Origin: Cohnella sp. SGD-V74
GTDB taxonomy: Bacteria > Bacillota > Bacilli > Paenibacillales > Paenibacillaceae
Length of the DNA: 64,000 nucleotides
NCBI RefSeq assembly: GCF_003001675.1
Contig: NZ_PVYW01000028.1
Coordinates: forward strand, 60,868-124,867
Direction: 5' to 3'
Shown piece by piece: positions 41,425 through 49,956 of this stretch. The number at the start of each line of letters is the position of its first letter. Position 1 is the first letter of the stretch. The position numbers were made by a program, and so were the translations under genes. The notes beneath the pieces are model-generated. The model was not told the origin of the DNA. It saw only the letters and a list, made by a program, of their open reading frames with translations, and did not search any database.

Positions 41425-42280
41425 GTACGCTTACCGTTCGTCGGGGGCGTTCGAACCGGTGTTCCACTCGCACCCTTTCTACGAGGTTTATTATTTTCAC
41501 GAAGGCAAATGCAATTATTTGATCGGGGACCAGATCTACAATCTGGCCCCCGGCGATCTGATTCTGATGTACGGAATGACGCTGCACTGTCCGAAGATCG
41601 ACCCGTCCGTCCCGTACATCCGCTCGATCGTCCATTTCGAACCGGCCATTCTCCGCTTCTATACGGATCTGCCTCAGGCGGCCCCGATCCTGCAGCCGTT
41701 CGAGCAGTTCAAGAATTATCGGCTCTGCTTGCGGGGAGAGGACAAGGAGGAGGCCGAGCGGATTTTGCTGCGGATGCACGGGCATCAAGCCCGGGGAGAT
41801 CAGGTCGGAGCCGGCCGCTTGCTGCTGGCGTTCGCCGATCTGCTGCATTTCGTCTACGACCGCTGCCTGTCGTCGCTGAGCGAGAAGCGGGAGTTTCCTT
41901 CCGACAAGGAGAAGACGGTTCAGGACATTATCGCGCTGCTTGAGCGCAAGTACACGGACGACGAGCTGGACATGGAGAGCCTGCAGCGGGAGCTTCATCT
42001 GAGTAAATCTTATTTGGCGAAAATATTCAAGGAAGTGACCGGAGCGACGATCTTCGAGTACGTGTACCGCAAAAGGATCAACGAGGCGAAAATTTTGTTC
42101 CTGCTGCAGCCCGACTTGGCCGTGACGGAGGTAGGCTTCCGTCTCGGCTTTAAGCATCTCGCGCACTTCAGTCGGCTGTTCAAGCAGCAGGTCGGGGTGA
42201 CGCCGGAGCGGTACAAGCGACAGCTCAAGCTCGATCGTTCCGGTTTTCCGGATACGGGGGTGCGGCATGAATTTGTTTGA
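41417..42280 (+). CDS. AraC-family regulator of the hexuronate operon
   Basis: 287 aa. The N-terminal cupin sensor (about 1-110) has FHSHPFYEVYYFHEGKCNYL and LAPGDLILMYGMTLHCP. The C-terminal AraC domain has LDMESLQRELHLSKSYLAKIFKEV and the family signature LAVTEVGFRLGFKHLAHFSRLFKQ. It overlaps the isomerase gene by 8 bp and the SDR gene by 14 bp, so it is made with the enzymes and probably autoregulates them in response to a uronate. Confidence 0.9.
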   Translation: MLEYAYRSSGAFEPVFHSHPFYEVYYFHEGKCNYLIGDQIYNLAPGDLILMYGMTLHCPKIDPSVPYIRSIVHFEPAILRFYTDLPQAAPILQPFEQFKNYRLCLRGEDKEEAERILLRMHGHQARGDQVGAGRLLLAFADLLHFVYDRCLSSLSEKREFPSDKEKTVQDIIALLERKYTDDELDMESLQRELHLSKSYLAKIFKEVTGATIFEYVYRKRINEAKILFLLQPDLAVTEVGFRLGFKHLAHFSRLFKQQVGVTPERYKRQLKLDRSGFPDTGVRHEFV

Positions 42281-43034
42281 TCTGCGCGGCAAAACGGCGG
42301 TCGTCATCGGCGGTTCGTCGACGCTCGGAGGCATCATGGCCGAGGCGCTGGCGGCGTACGGGGCGAGGGTCGCGTTAACGGGGCGCAAGGCGGATAACGC
42401 CGAGCCGATTCGCGCGCGCATCGCGGAGGCTGGCGGCGAAGCGCGCTGCTACGGGGTGGAAGCGACTTCCCGCGGCGATCTGGAGAGGCTGCTCGCGGAA
42501 GTGGAGGCGTGGACCGGAGGGGCGGACATTTTGCTCAACTGTCCCGGCGTGAACAGCGCGACGCCGTTCTTCGACATTACGGAAGAGGAATGGGATCGAA
42601 TCATCGACGTCAATGCGAAAAGCGTGCTGCTCGCCTGCCAAGTGTTCGGCAAGCATATGATCGGTCGGGGGCAGGGCGGCAGCATCATCAATTTGTCCTC
42701 GGCTTCCGCAGCCACGCCGTTGTCGCGGGTGTTCACGTATTCGGCCTCCAAGGCGGCCGTCAACAATATGACGCAGTTTCTTGCACGCGAATTCGCGCCT
42801 GCCCGCGTGCGGGTGAACGCGATCGTGCCGGGGTTCTTCCCTGCGGTGCAGAACCGGGCGATTCTGTCGGAGGAGCGGATCGCTTCGATTATGGCGCATA
42901 CGCCGATGAAGCGGTTCGGAGAGCCGGCGGAGCTGCAGGGAGCGGTCGTCTATTTGGCGTCGGAACGGGCTTCCGGCTTCGTGACCGGATCGCTGCTGCG
43001 CGTCGACGGCGGTTTCGGGGCAATGACGATCTAG
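42267..43034 (+). CDS. uxuB: SDR-family D-mannonate oxidoreductase (UxuB-like)
   Basis: 255 aa short-chain dehydrogenase with VIGGSSTLGGIMAEAL (cofactor loop), LLNCPGVN, NLSSASAA with catalytic Ser and the YSASK Tyr and Lys. In Bacillus-type hexuronate pathways fructuronate is reduced by an SDR enzyme (YjmF) encoded next to UxuA, as here. The call rests on this position and general similarity. A KduD-like activity is also possible. Confidence 0.78.
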   Translation: MNLFDLRGKTAVVIGGSSTLGGIMAEALAAYGARVALTGRKADNAEPIRARIAEAGGEARCYGVEATSRGDLERLLAEVEAWTGGADILLNCPGVNSATPFFDITEEEWDRIIDVNAKSVLLACQVFGKHMIGRGQGGSIINLSSASAATPLSRVFTYSASKAAVNNMTQFLAREFAPARVRVNAIVPGFFPAVQNRAILSEERIASIMAHTPMKRFGEPAELQGAVVYLASERASGFVTGSLLRVDGGFGAMTI

Positions 43035-43076
43035 CGAAACGATCGGAAGAAACGGAATCGAGAGGAGACTGGAAAG

Positions 43077-44135
43077 ATGCAAATGACGTTTCGCTGGTAC
43101 GGCGACGACGATCCGGTGAAGCTGTGGCAGATCCGGCAAATTCCGGGGGTGACCGGAATCGTAAGCGCTGTCTACGACGTTCCGGTAGGCGAAGAATGGC
43201 CGCTGGAGCGTATTTTGGAGTTGAAAAGGAAGGTCGAAGCGGCGGGACTGCAGCTTAGCCTCATCGAAAGCGTGCCCGTGCACGAGCATATCAAGCTCGG
43301 CTTGCCTGATCGCGACCGGCTGATCGACAACTACGGGCGCACGCTGCGCAATCTGGGGAAGGCCGGCGTGCCGGTCGTCTGCTACAATTTCATGCCGGTG
43401 TTCGACTGGACGCGTTCGCAGCTCGATTACGAGCTGGAGGACGGGTCGACGGCGCTTATCTACGAGGAGGAAGTCGTGCAGCGGATGAACCCGCTGACCG
43501 GCGAGCTTCAGCTTCCGGGCTGGGACAGCAGCTATCGCAAGGAGGATTTGCAGCGGCTGTTCGAACAATATGCTTCGGTGGACGAGGAGAAGCTGTGGGA
43601 CAACCTGTCTTACTTCGTCAAGGCGATCATGCCCATCGCGGAAGAAGCGGGCGTCCGCATGGCGATTCATCCGGACGATCCGCCGTGGCCGATCTTCGGC
43701 CTGCCGCGAATTATTACGAACGAGGCCGCTTTGGAGAGGTTTCTGCGGCTGTACGACAGTCCCGTCAACGGGCTGTGCCTGTGCAGCGGCTCGCTCGGGG
43801 CGAATCCGGCGAACGACTTCCCCGCGATGGTGCGGCGGTTCGGCAAGGAAAATCGGGTTAATTTCATGCACGCGCGCAACGTCAAAATTACGGGAGAGCG
43901 ATCTTTCCAAGAGTCGGCGCATCTGTCCTCGGCGGGATCGCTGGACATGGCGGAGATTATCCGCGCCCTGCGGGATATCGATTACGCGGGACCGATCCGC
44001 TCGGACCACGGCCGGATGATCTGGGGCGAGACGGGCAAGCCGGGCTACGGCTTGTACGACCGGGCGCTCGGCGCTGTGTACCTGAACGGCATGTGGGAAG
44101 CGACCGGCAAGGAGCGGGCGGCGGTCGGACGGTAA
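43077..44135 (+). CDS. uxuA: Mannonate dehydratase
   Basis: Dehydrates D-mannonate to 2-keto-3-deoxygluconate. 352 aa with the UxuA opening MQMTFRWYGDDDPVKLWQIRQ in part (FRWYGDDDPVKLWQIRQ), GIVSAVYDVPVGEEW, VRMAIHPDDPPWPIFGLPRI, LCLCSGSLGANP and IRSDHGRMIWGE, which contain the metal and substrate ligands. AGGAGA precedes the start. It sits between the SDR gene and KDPG aldolase, giving the order of the pathway. Confidence 0.95.
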   Translation: MQMTFRWYGDDDPVKLWQIRQIPGVTGIVSAVYDVPVGEEWPLERILELKRKVEAAGLQLSLIESVPVHEHIKLGLPDRDRLIDNYGRTLRNLGKAGVPVVCYNFMPVFDWTRSQLDYELEDGSTALIYEEEVVQRMNPLTGELQLPGWDSSYRKEDLQRLFEQYASVDEEKLWDNLSYFVKAIMPIAEEAGVRMAIHPDDPPWPIFGLPRIITNEAALERFLRLYDSPVNGLCLCSGSLGANPANDFPAMVRRFGKENRVNFMHARNVKITGERSFQESAHLSSAGSLDMAEIIRALRDIDYAGPIRSDHGRMIWGETGKPGYGLYDRALGAVYLNGMWEATGKERAAVGR

Positions 44136-44219
44136 GAGAAGCGGTTTCTTCGCGGCGGCGACGGTGGTACAATGGGAGACGACAGCTTGACCACAACGAC
44201 CGACAAAGGGGTTATCCGA

Positions 44220-44864
44220 ATGCCTTCCGAACTGTTAGGAGAATTGTCCAGAGAGAAAATCGTCGCAATCGCTCGCGGCTTTACGCTAGAGGAGACGTTA
44301 TCGGCGGCGAAGGCGCTTGCCGACGGGGGAGTCGTGTTCCTGGAGGCGACGCTGAATACCGATGACGCACTGAACATCATTTCCAAGCTTCGCGAGCAAT
44401 TCGGGGACCGGATGCGCATCGGCGCGGGAACGGTGCTCGATATCGGCCAGGCGAAGGAAGCGATCGCCGCCGGAGCCCAGTATTTGATCTCGCCCAATGT
44501 GGACGAGGAAGTGATCTACCACGCCGTCGAGCAAGGGCTGGACGTCTGGCCCGGCGCGATGACGCCGACCGAAATCGTGAACGCGTACAAGGCGGGCGCT
44601 TCCGCGATCAAGCTGTTCCCGATGGGCACGCTCGGCATCGGCTACTTGAAGGAGGTTCGCGCCCCGCTGAACCACATTCCGTTCATTGCCACGGGGGGCG
44701 TCAATCTGCAAAACATCGCCGACGTGCTGGACGCGGGAGCGATCGCCGTCGGTATGGGCGGCAAGCTGCTCGACCCGGCTCTCGTCAAGGCCGGCAAGTT
44801 CGACGAGCTGCGGGATTTGGCCCGCTCTTACGTCGATCGGGCTCACGGAGCCAGCTTGGCCTAA
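44220..44864 (+). CDS. kdgA: KDPG/KHG aldolase
   Basis: Cleaves 2-keto-3-deoxy-6-phosphogluconate to pyruvate and glyceraldehyde 3-phosphate. Class I aldolase of 214 aa with the active-site Glu in VVFLEATLN, GAGTVLD, FLISPN-like YLISPNVDEE, VWPGAMTPTE, Schiff-base Lys in AIKLFPMG and FIATGGV. The ATG at 44220 follows AAAGGGG. The frame opens at 44172, but that ATG overlaps a TACAAT (44168-44173) that may be a -10 box. The KDG kinase needed before this step is not in the window. Confidence 0.9.
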   Translation: MPSELLGELSREKIVAIARGFTLEETLSAAKALADGGVVFLEATLNTDDALNIISKLREQFGDRMRIGAGTVLDIGQAKEAIAAGAQYLISPNVDEEVIYHAVEQGLDVWPGAMTPTEIVNAYKAGASAIKLFPMGTLGIGYLKEVRAPLNHIPFIATGGVNLQNIADVLDAGAIAVGMGGKLLDPALVKAGKFDELRDLARSYVDRAHGASLA

Positions 44865-44866
44865 TC

Positions 44867-45091
44867 AAAGAGGCTGTCCCATAAGCGCTTTAAGTTGCTT
44901 TAAAAGATGATCGACGATACAAGTGCGAGGGGTATGTACCTCCTTCCGATGCTATACGCTCCTGAAACCTGAATGGGTAAACCCGTGATAAGGTGGTTTC
45001 AGGAGCGTAGGAGGCAGTCTCCAGGAGGTACATACCCCTCTTTGTCTATCGATCATCTCAAGCAACTCTGCTTATGGGGCAGCCTGTCTTT
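44867..45091. repeat. 225-bp imperfect palindromic element (copy 1)
   Basis: AAAGAGGCTGTCCCATAAGC (44867-44886) pairs with GCTTATGGGGCAGCCTGTCTTT split across 45070-45091. Inner arms around AGATGATCGA and around GAGGGGTATGTACCTCCT / AGGAGGTACATACCCCTC continue the pairing to the centre, so the whole element can fold into one long hairpin. It has no gene. A related element lies in opposite orientation at 51315-51534. It separates kdgA from the convergent aminopeptidase gene. Confidence 0.8.
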
Positions 45092-45116
45092 AATGAGGCA
45101 TGCCGGGGCCGCCGCT

Positions 45117-46349
45117 TCAGAACGCCCAGTTGCCGTCGCGGAAGATCGGCTCGGCGCTGCCGTCTTCGGTGATGCCGTCGATCTGCAGGTCGGCCCGCCC
45201 GATCATGAAGTCGACGTGCGTCAGGCTGTGGTTGATGCCTTTTTCCGCCAACTGCTCCTTGGTCATCGCCGAACCGCCTTCAACGGCGAACGGGAAGCCG
45301 AAGCCGATCGCCAGATGGCAGGCGGCGTTCTCGTCGAACAACGTGTTGTAGAAGATAAGATTCGTATCCGAGATCGGCGAACGATGCGGCACGAGGGCGA
45401 GCTCGCCCAGATAATGAGAGCCTTCGTCCGTCTCGACCAGCCGCTTCAGCGTCTCGTACTCCTTCTCGGCCGTGTAATCGACGATCCGCCCGTCCTTGAA
45501 AGTGAACGAGAAGTTGTCGATCAGCTTGCCGCCGTAGCTGAGCGGCTTGCTGCTGGACACGGTTCCGTTGACGCGGTCGCGATGCGGCGATCCGAACACT
45601 TCCTCGGTCGGCATGTTGGGGATGAACTCGGCGCCTCGGGCGTTCGTCTTGCCCGCGAACGACCAGATATGCTCCTCGGGCAGCCCGACGGTCAAATCCG
45701 TGCCCGGCGCGCGGTAGCGCAGCTCCTTGTACTTTCTTTCGTTCAACCTGGCGGCTTTCGTTCCGAGCGTCTCCGCATGGGCTTTCCACAGCCGGACCGG
45801 GTCGCTCTCTTTCGCGCGCGTCGCCGAGAAGATCGCGTCCCATAACGCCGCCACGCGCTCCTCTTCCGGCAATTCCGGGAACACTTTGTCCGCCCAAGCT
45901 TGCGTTGGGTAAGCCACGATTGACCAGGCGCAGACGTTGTTCAGCGTGTAGGGGCGAAAAGGCTGCGCCGCCTGCTGCTGGGCTTTGGTCGCGAGCGCGA
46001 TCCGGGCCGGATCGATGCCCCGGAGCGCGTTCGGATTTTCCGACACGATCGTCAGGAACGCGGCGCCTTCCTCGGCCAGCTCGATCCGTCCGGCGATGTT
46101 CCAGGCGGGAGCAAAGCTCAGCGATTCCTCCGCGGCATGCTCCAGGCGGGCGCGCGTGACAAGATCGTCGTTCCAGTCGACGTGAACGTATTTGGCCCCG
46201 GTCTTGTACGCGTGCTTGGCGATCTCGCGCACGAATTCCGCCGCCGCGACCGGCGCGGCGATCCACAGCGGCTGTCCCGGCTGTATGTTGACGCCCACTT
46301 CTACCGCCAACGCGGCATATTGCTCCAAATGCTTATTGAAGTTGTCCAT
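45117..46349 (-). CDS. M29-family metallo-aminopeptidase
   Basis: Dinuclear-metal aminopeptidase acting on peptides in the cytosol. 410 aa, with LTVGLPEEHIWSFAGKTNARG, IPNMPTEEVFGSPHRDRVNG, the metal and active-site segment EGSHYLGELALVPHRSPIS, ENAACHLAIG and NHSLTHVDFMIG, the full signature set of the AmpS/PepS group. The start at 46349 follows AGGAGAG on the minus strand. It is divergent from an AraC regulator gene. Confidence 0.93.
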   Translation of the reverse strand: MDNFNKHLEQYAALAVEVGVNIQPGQPLWIAAPVAAAEFVREIAKHAYKTGAKYVHVDWNDDLVTRARLEHAAEESLSFAPAWNIAGRIELAEEGAAFLTIVSENPNALRGIDPARIALATKAQQQAAQPFRPYTLNNVCAWSIVAYPTQAWADKVFPELPEEERVAALWDAIFSATRAKESDPVRLWKAHAETLGTKAARLNERKYKELRYRAPGTDLTVGLPEEHIWSFAGKTNARGAEFIPNMPTEEVFGSPHRDRVNGTVSSSKPLSYGGKLIDNFSFTFKDGRIVDYTAEKEYETLKRLVETDEGSHYLGELALVPHRSPISDTNLIFYNTLFDENAACHLAIGFGFPFAVEGGSAMTKEQLAEKGINHSLTHVDFMIGRADLQIDGITEDGSAEPIFRDGNWAF

Positions 46350-46471
46350 CGCATTCTCTCCTTAGCAGGTATAGCTTGTCGTTTCGATCCACGCGGATAT
46401 CGGACCGTTCGCTTTCGGTTTCAATGAATAACATACCGGATCGTTTCCCCGGCCGTCAAATCGCTTTCCGG

Positions 46472-46500
46472 TTGACTCCCGCGGCAAGATCTCCGATAGT
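46472..46500 (+). promoter_or_regulatory. Promoter of the AraC-type gene at 46545
   Basis: TTGACT (46472-46477) and GATAGT (46495-46500) are 17 bp apart, 44 bp before the start codon. Confidence 0.5.
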
Positions 46501-46544
46501 TAAGTTATTCGCAAGCAGGACAGACGAACGGACGGGAGGACGCC

Positions 46545-47468
46545 ATGGACATCGGGAGCCTTTTCGACTCGGCCTTGCTGGACCGGCACTATTCGCCGAG
46601 AATATTCGCATATTATTTCAAACATTGGAACGGTTATGACATGGCCTTCCATCGGCACGACTCGACGGAGATCATGTACGTCATTCACGGGAGCTGCGCC
46701 GTCGAATGGCAGGAGGAACGGAAAGCGGCGGCATCGGCCCGGCTGGGCAAAGGGGAGTTCATTCTGCTTGACGCCGGGGTGCCTCATCGGCTCGTCGTGG
46801 AAGGCAGCTGCCGCATGCTGAACGTGGAGTTCGGATTCGCTCCCCATAAGGGAGAGCTTCCTTCGGTCAAGACGTTCGCCGAGGAGGACGCCTCCTTGCG
46901 CGAACTGCTGGCTGTGCGGAGAGCGTCGATGACGCTTCAAGACCCGGACGAAGTCTATCACGCGCTCAAGAGCCTCGTGCTGGAACTGGACTACCAGGGC
47001 GGCGACGGCAAGCTGCTCGACCGGATGCTGCTGATACAGCTGCTGATCCGGATCGGCAGACTGCGAACCGAGACGGAGCGCAACTTTGCGCCGCAAGCGG
47101 GACAGTACGTGAAGGCGAGCATCGCGTATCTCGTCCAGAACTACGACCGTCCGCTGACGGTCAAGGACGTCGCCGCTTCCGTCAATCTGCATCCCGGGTA
47201 CCTTCAGCGCATTTTCAAGGCGCAGACGAACCGCACGATGATCGAATATTTGACGGATATCCGGATTGAGAAGGCGAAGATGCTGCTGGAGCGGACGGAC
47301 GTCCCGGTGGCGGACATTTCCGATTATGTGGGCGCGGGCAGCAGGCCGTATTTTCACGCGTTGTTTAAGAAGCATACTTCGATGACCCCGGTGGAATACC
47401 GCATCGCCATGGGTAAACAACGGTTTGCTGGAAGCGATTTTTCGAGTGAGAAAAGTGAGGATTTCTGA
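46545..47468 (+). CDS. AraC-family regulator beside a GH4 gene
   Basis: 307 aa. The N-terminal cupin-like sensor has FHRHDSTEIMYVIHGSC and KGEFILLDAGVPHRLVVEG. The C-terminal AraC domain has LTVKDVAASVNLHPGYLQRIFKAQ and VPVADISDYVGAGSRPYFHALFKKH. It lies 110 bp before the GH4 enzyme gene in the same direction and is the likely local activator. Confidence 0.9.
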   Translation: MDIGSLFDSALLDRHYSPRIFAYYFKHWNGYDMAFHRHDSTEIMYVIHGSCAVEWQEERKAAASARLGKGEFILLDAGVPHRLVVEGSCRMLNVEFGFAPHKGELPSVKTFAEEDASLRELLAVRRASMTLQDPDEVYHALKSLVLELDYQGGDGKLLDRMLLIQLLIRIGRLRTETERNFAPQAGQYVKASIAYLVQNYDRPLTVKDVAASVNLHPGYLQRIFKAQTNRTMIEYLTDIRIEKAKMLLERTDVPVADISDYVGAGSRPYFHALFKKHTSMTPVEYRIAMGKQRFAGSDFSSEKSEDF

Positions 47469-47504
47469 CAGAGTCGGCGCACAGAAGTGACGATCCTGAT
47501 AACG

Positions 47505-47518
47505 CTTCCTTAAGGAAG
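47505..47518. promoter_or_regulatory. 14-bp perfect palindrome upstream of the GH4 gene
   Basis: CTTCCTTAAGGAAG is a perfect palindrome 60 bp before the GH4 ribosome site. It could be an operator or the tip of a hairpin. No consensus promoter was assigned. Confidence 0.3.
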
Positions 47519-47577
47519 GCTGTTACGATTGGAGTGAACTTGATTATTCCAATTTAACAGTTATGGAGGCGTGGATT

Positions 47578-49086
47578 ATGGCTTTCAAAATTGCCTTTGT
47601 CGGAGCAGGAAGCATCGGATTTACGAGAGGCTTGCTGCGGGATTTGCTCAGTGTGCCGGAATTCAAAGATATTGAGGTTGCTTTTACGGACATCAGTCCG
47701 GACAACTTGGACCGAGTCGCGCGGCTGTGCCAGAGAGACATCGAGGAGAACGGCCTGGCCATTCGAATTCAGTCGACGACCGATCGGCGCGAAGCGTTGG
47801 CGGGAGCGAAATACGTCATCTGCACGATTCGCGTAGGCGGCCTTGAAGCGTTCGCCACCGACGTGGAAATTCCGCTGACGTACGGGGTCGATCAATGCGT
47901 CGGGGATACGCTGTCGGCGGGCGGCATCATGTACGGGCAGCGCGGCATCGCCGAGATGCTGAACATCTGCCGTGACATTCGGGAAGTTGCGGCGCAAGAC
48001 GCGCTGCTGCTCAACTATGCGAATCCGATGGCAATGCTGACCTGGGCGTGCAATCAATATGGCGGCGTCCGCACGATCGGGCTGTGCCACGGAGTCCAGG
48101 GCGGACATCGGCAGATTGCCGAGGCGTTCGGCTTGAAGAAGGAAGAGGTCGACATCATCTGCGCGGGTATCAACCATCAGACATGGTACGTTCAGATTCG
48201 CCATAACGGCGAGGATCTGACCGGCAAGCTGCTGGAAGCGTTCGAACAGCATCCGGATTTCAGCCGCACGGAGAAGGTGCGCATCGACATGCTCCGCCGC
48301 TTCGGCTACTACAGCACGGAATCGAACGGACATCTGAGCGAATACGTGCCGTGGTACCGGAAACGTCCGGAAGAGATCGGCCAATGGATCGATCTTGGAA
48401 GCTGGATCAACGGGGAGACGGGCGGATACTTGCGGGTGTGCACGGAAGGCCGCAACTGGTTCGAGACCGAATTCCCGAACTGGATGAAGGAGCCGGCGAT
48501 GAAGTACGCCCCCGAGGAGCGGGGCGAAGAGCACGGTTCCTACATTATCGAGAGTTTGGAAACGGGGAGGGTCTACCGCGGGCACTTCAACGTTCGCAAT
48601 AACGGCGTTATCGACAACTTGCCGGACGACGCGATCATCGAAGCGCCGGGGTACGTGGACCGCAACGGCGTCTCGATGCCGCTCGTCGGGAAGCTGCCGC
48701 TTGGCCCCGCCGCCGTGTGCAACGTCAGCATTTCCGTGCAGAGACTGGCCGTAGAGGCGGCGGTCAATGGGGACGACAAGCTGCTGCGCCAGGCGTTCAT
48801 GATGGACCCGCTCGTCGGCGCGGTCTGCAATCCGAACGAGATCTGGCAGATGGTTGACGAGATGCTGGTCGCGCAGGAGAGATGGCTGCCGCAGTATGCA
48901 GAGGCGATCGCGGCAGCGAAGGCCAGACTCTCTGAAGGCAAGCGCGTGCCTACGAAGGAAGGGTATCAGGGGGCGGCTCGCCTGCACGTCAAGAGCGTCG
49001 AAGAGATGATGCAGGACCGCGAAGCCGCGAACCGGAACGCGGGGGAGTCGGACAAGGGGAAGGAGCGCGCGAAAGTTTCGGGATAG
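47578..49086 (+). CDS. GH4 glycosidase with CHG signature, probable alpha-glycuronidase/galacturonidase
   Basis: GH4 enzymes use NAD+ and a divalent metal in a redox-elimination mechanism. 502 aa with FVGAGSIGFTRGLLRDLLS (Rossmann), GGIMYGQRGIAEM, NYANPMAMLTWA, GLCHGVQGGHRQIAEAFG and AGINHQTWY. In this family the residues after the conserved Cys track specificity. CHG is associated with alpha-glucuronidase and the LplD-type alpha-galacturonidase, whereas CHS marks alpha-galactosidases. The ATG at 47578 has GGAGG eight bases upstream. The specificity agrees with the hexuronate genes nearby. Confidence 0.85.
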   Translation: MAFKIAFVGAGSIGFTRGLLRDLLSVPEFKDIEVAFTDISPDNLDRVARLCQRDIEENGLAIRIQSTTDRREALAGAKYVICTIRVGGLEAFATDVEIPLTYGVDQCVGDTLSAGGIMYGQRGIAEMLNICRDIREVAAQDALLLNYANPMAMLTWACNQYGGVRTIGLCHGVQGGHRQIAEAFGLKKEEVDIICAGINHQTWYVQIRHNGEDLTGKLLEAFEQHPDFSRTEKVRIDMLRRFGYYSTESNGHLSEYVPWYRKRPEEIGQWIDLGSWINGETGGYLRVCTEGRNWFETEFPNWMKEPAMKYAPEERGEEHGSYIIESLETGRVYRGHFNVRNNGVIDNLPDDAIIEAPGYVDRNGVSMPLVGKLPLGPAAVCNVSISVQRLAVEAAVNGDDKLLRQAFMMDPLVGAVCNPNEIWQMVDEMLVAQERWLPQYAEAIAAAKARLSEGKRVPTKEGYQGAARLHVKSVEEMMQDREAANRNAGESDKGKERAKVSG

Positions 49087-49202
49087 AGCGCTCCGGAAGG
49101 ACGCCCGCGATCGCAGACACGGAATTTCTGCGGTTGCGGGCGTATTTGACGTATCATTGAACGATTAGAAAGGGGGATTATTAGGCGCACTAAAACTAAA
49201 TG

Positions 49203-49234
49203 TTGTGTCATAAATCGGTTTATGGTATACCATA
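49203..49234 (+). promoter_or_regulatory. Promoter of ccpN with overlapping 14-bp palindrome
   Basis: TTGTGT (49203-49208) and TATACC (49226-49231) are 17 bp apart. The perfect palindrome TATGGTATACCATA (49221-49234) covers the -10 box and resembles, with two differences, the CcpN site as recalled (TRTGHYATAYW). Autoregulation is possible but unproven. Confidence 0.5.
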
Positions 49235-49296
49235 AATAGCGATTCCATCGTGTCCGCGAAGCGGCATGTTTTGCATGGAGCAAGGGGAGTGAGCCG

Positions 49297-49941
49297 ATCA
49301 TCGAACTTACGGTCAGGCAAATCGCGATTATCGATCTCGTGAAGAAGCACGCGCCGATTACCGGAGAGCAGATCGCGGAAAGTCTCGGCGTCAGCCGCCC
49401 GACGATCCGGTCGGATTTGTCCGTGCTCGTCATGCTTGGCTACATCGACGCCAAGCCGAAAGTCGGCTACTTCCTGGGCAAGGTCATGACCCCGGAAGGC
49501 CGGCAGAGCGTGAAGGTGTTGAATCTTAAAGTCAAGGACGTCATGAACCGCCCCGTCGTCATTGTGGAGACGGCGACGGTCAACGATGCCGTTATCGCGC
49601 TGTTCGTGGAGAATACGGGGTTTCTGACCGTGACCGACGACCAGGGGGCGCTTGTCGGCACCGTGTCCCTCAAGGACTTGCTCAAGGTCACCCTGGGCAA
49701 TCCGAACGCGGCTTCGATTCCGATCAGCATGGTGATGACCCGCGTGACGCGGCTCGTGTACGTGACGCCGGAAGATTCGCTGCTGGACGCGGCCAGGAAG
49801 ATGTTGGACCATCAGGTCGGAGGTTTGCCGGTCGTAAGCGCGACGGGCGAACGAGCCCGGCTGGAAGTTGTCGGAAGAATCACGAAAACCAACATGACGC
49901 TGGCCTTGGTGGACTTATCCTCCGGGTTTATCGCGGAGTAG
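49297..49941 (+). CDS. ccpN: CcpN-type transcriptional repressor (helix-turn-helix plus CBS domains), probable non-ATG start
   Basis: CcpN represses gluconeogenic genes (gapB, pckA) in Bacillus. A winged helix (ITGEQIAESLGVSRPTIRSDLSVLVMLGYI) is followed by two CBS domains (VKDVMNRPVVIVETATVNDAV and VTRLVYVTPEDSLLDAARKMLDHQVGGLPVV in parts). The first in-frame conventional start is a GTG at 49339, inside the conserved helix (LVKKHAP). The homologous N-terminus IELTVRQIAIIDLVKK lies upstream, where only ATC (49297 or 49300) follows the ribosome site AAGGGGAGTGAG. The frame has no ATG, GTG or TTG between 49240 and 49339. From 49297 it has 214 aa, the usual size. The PPDK regulator follows, as in the Bacillus operon. 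Confidence 0.87.
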   Translation: MIELTVRQIAIIDLVKKHAPITGEQIAESLGVSRPTIRSDLSVLVMLGYIDAKPKVGYFLGKVMTPEGRQSVKVLNLKVKDVMNRPVVIVETATVNDAVIALFVENTGFLTVTDDQGALVGTVSLKDLLKVTLGNPNAASIPISMVMTRVTRLVYVTPEDSLLDAARKMLDHQVGGLPVVSATGERARLEVVGRITKTNMTLALVDLSSGFIAE

Positions 49942-49956
49942 GGGGAAAATAGACGG

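Noticed and set aside
44172..44219. ATG at 44172 as start of KDPG aldolase
   Set aside because: It overlaps a TACAAT hexamer and lacks a ribosome site. The ATG at 44220 follows AAAGGGG and gives the normal length.
47505..47518. Palindrome as part of an intrinsic terminator of the AraC gene
   Set aside because: The stem is short and has no loop or T-tract, so it was listed only as a possible operator.
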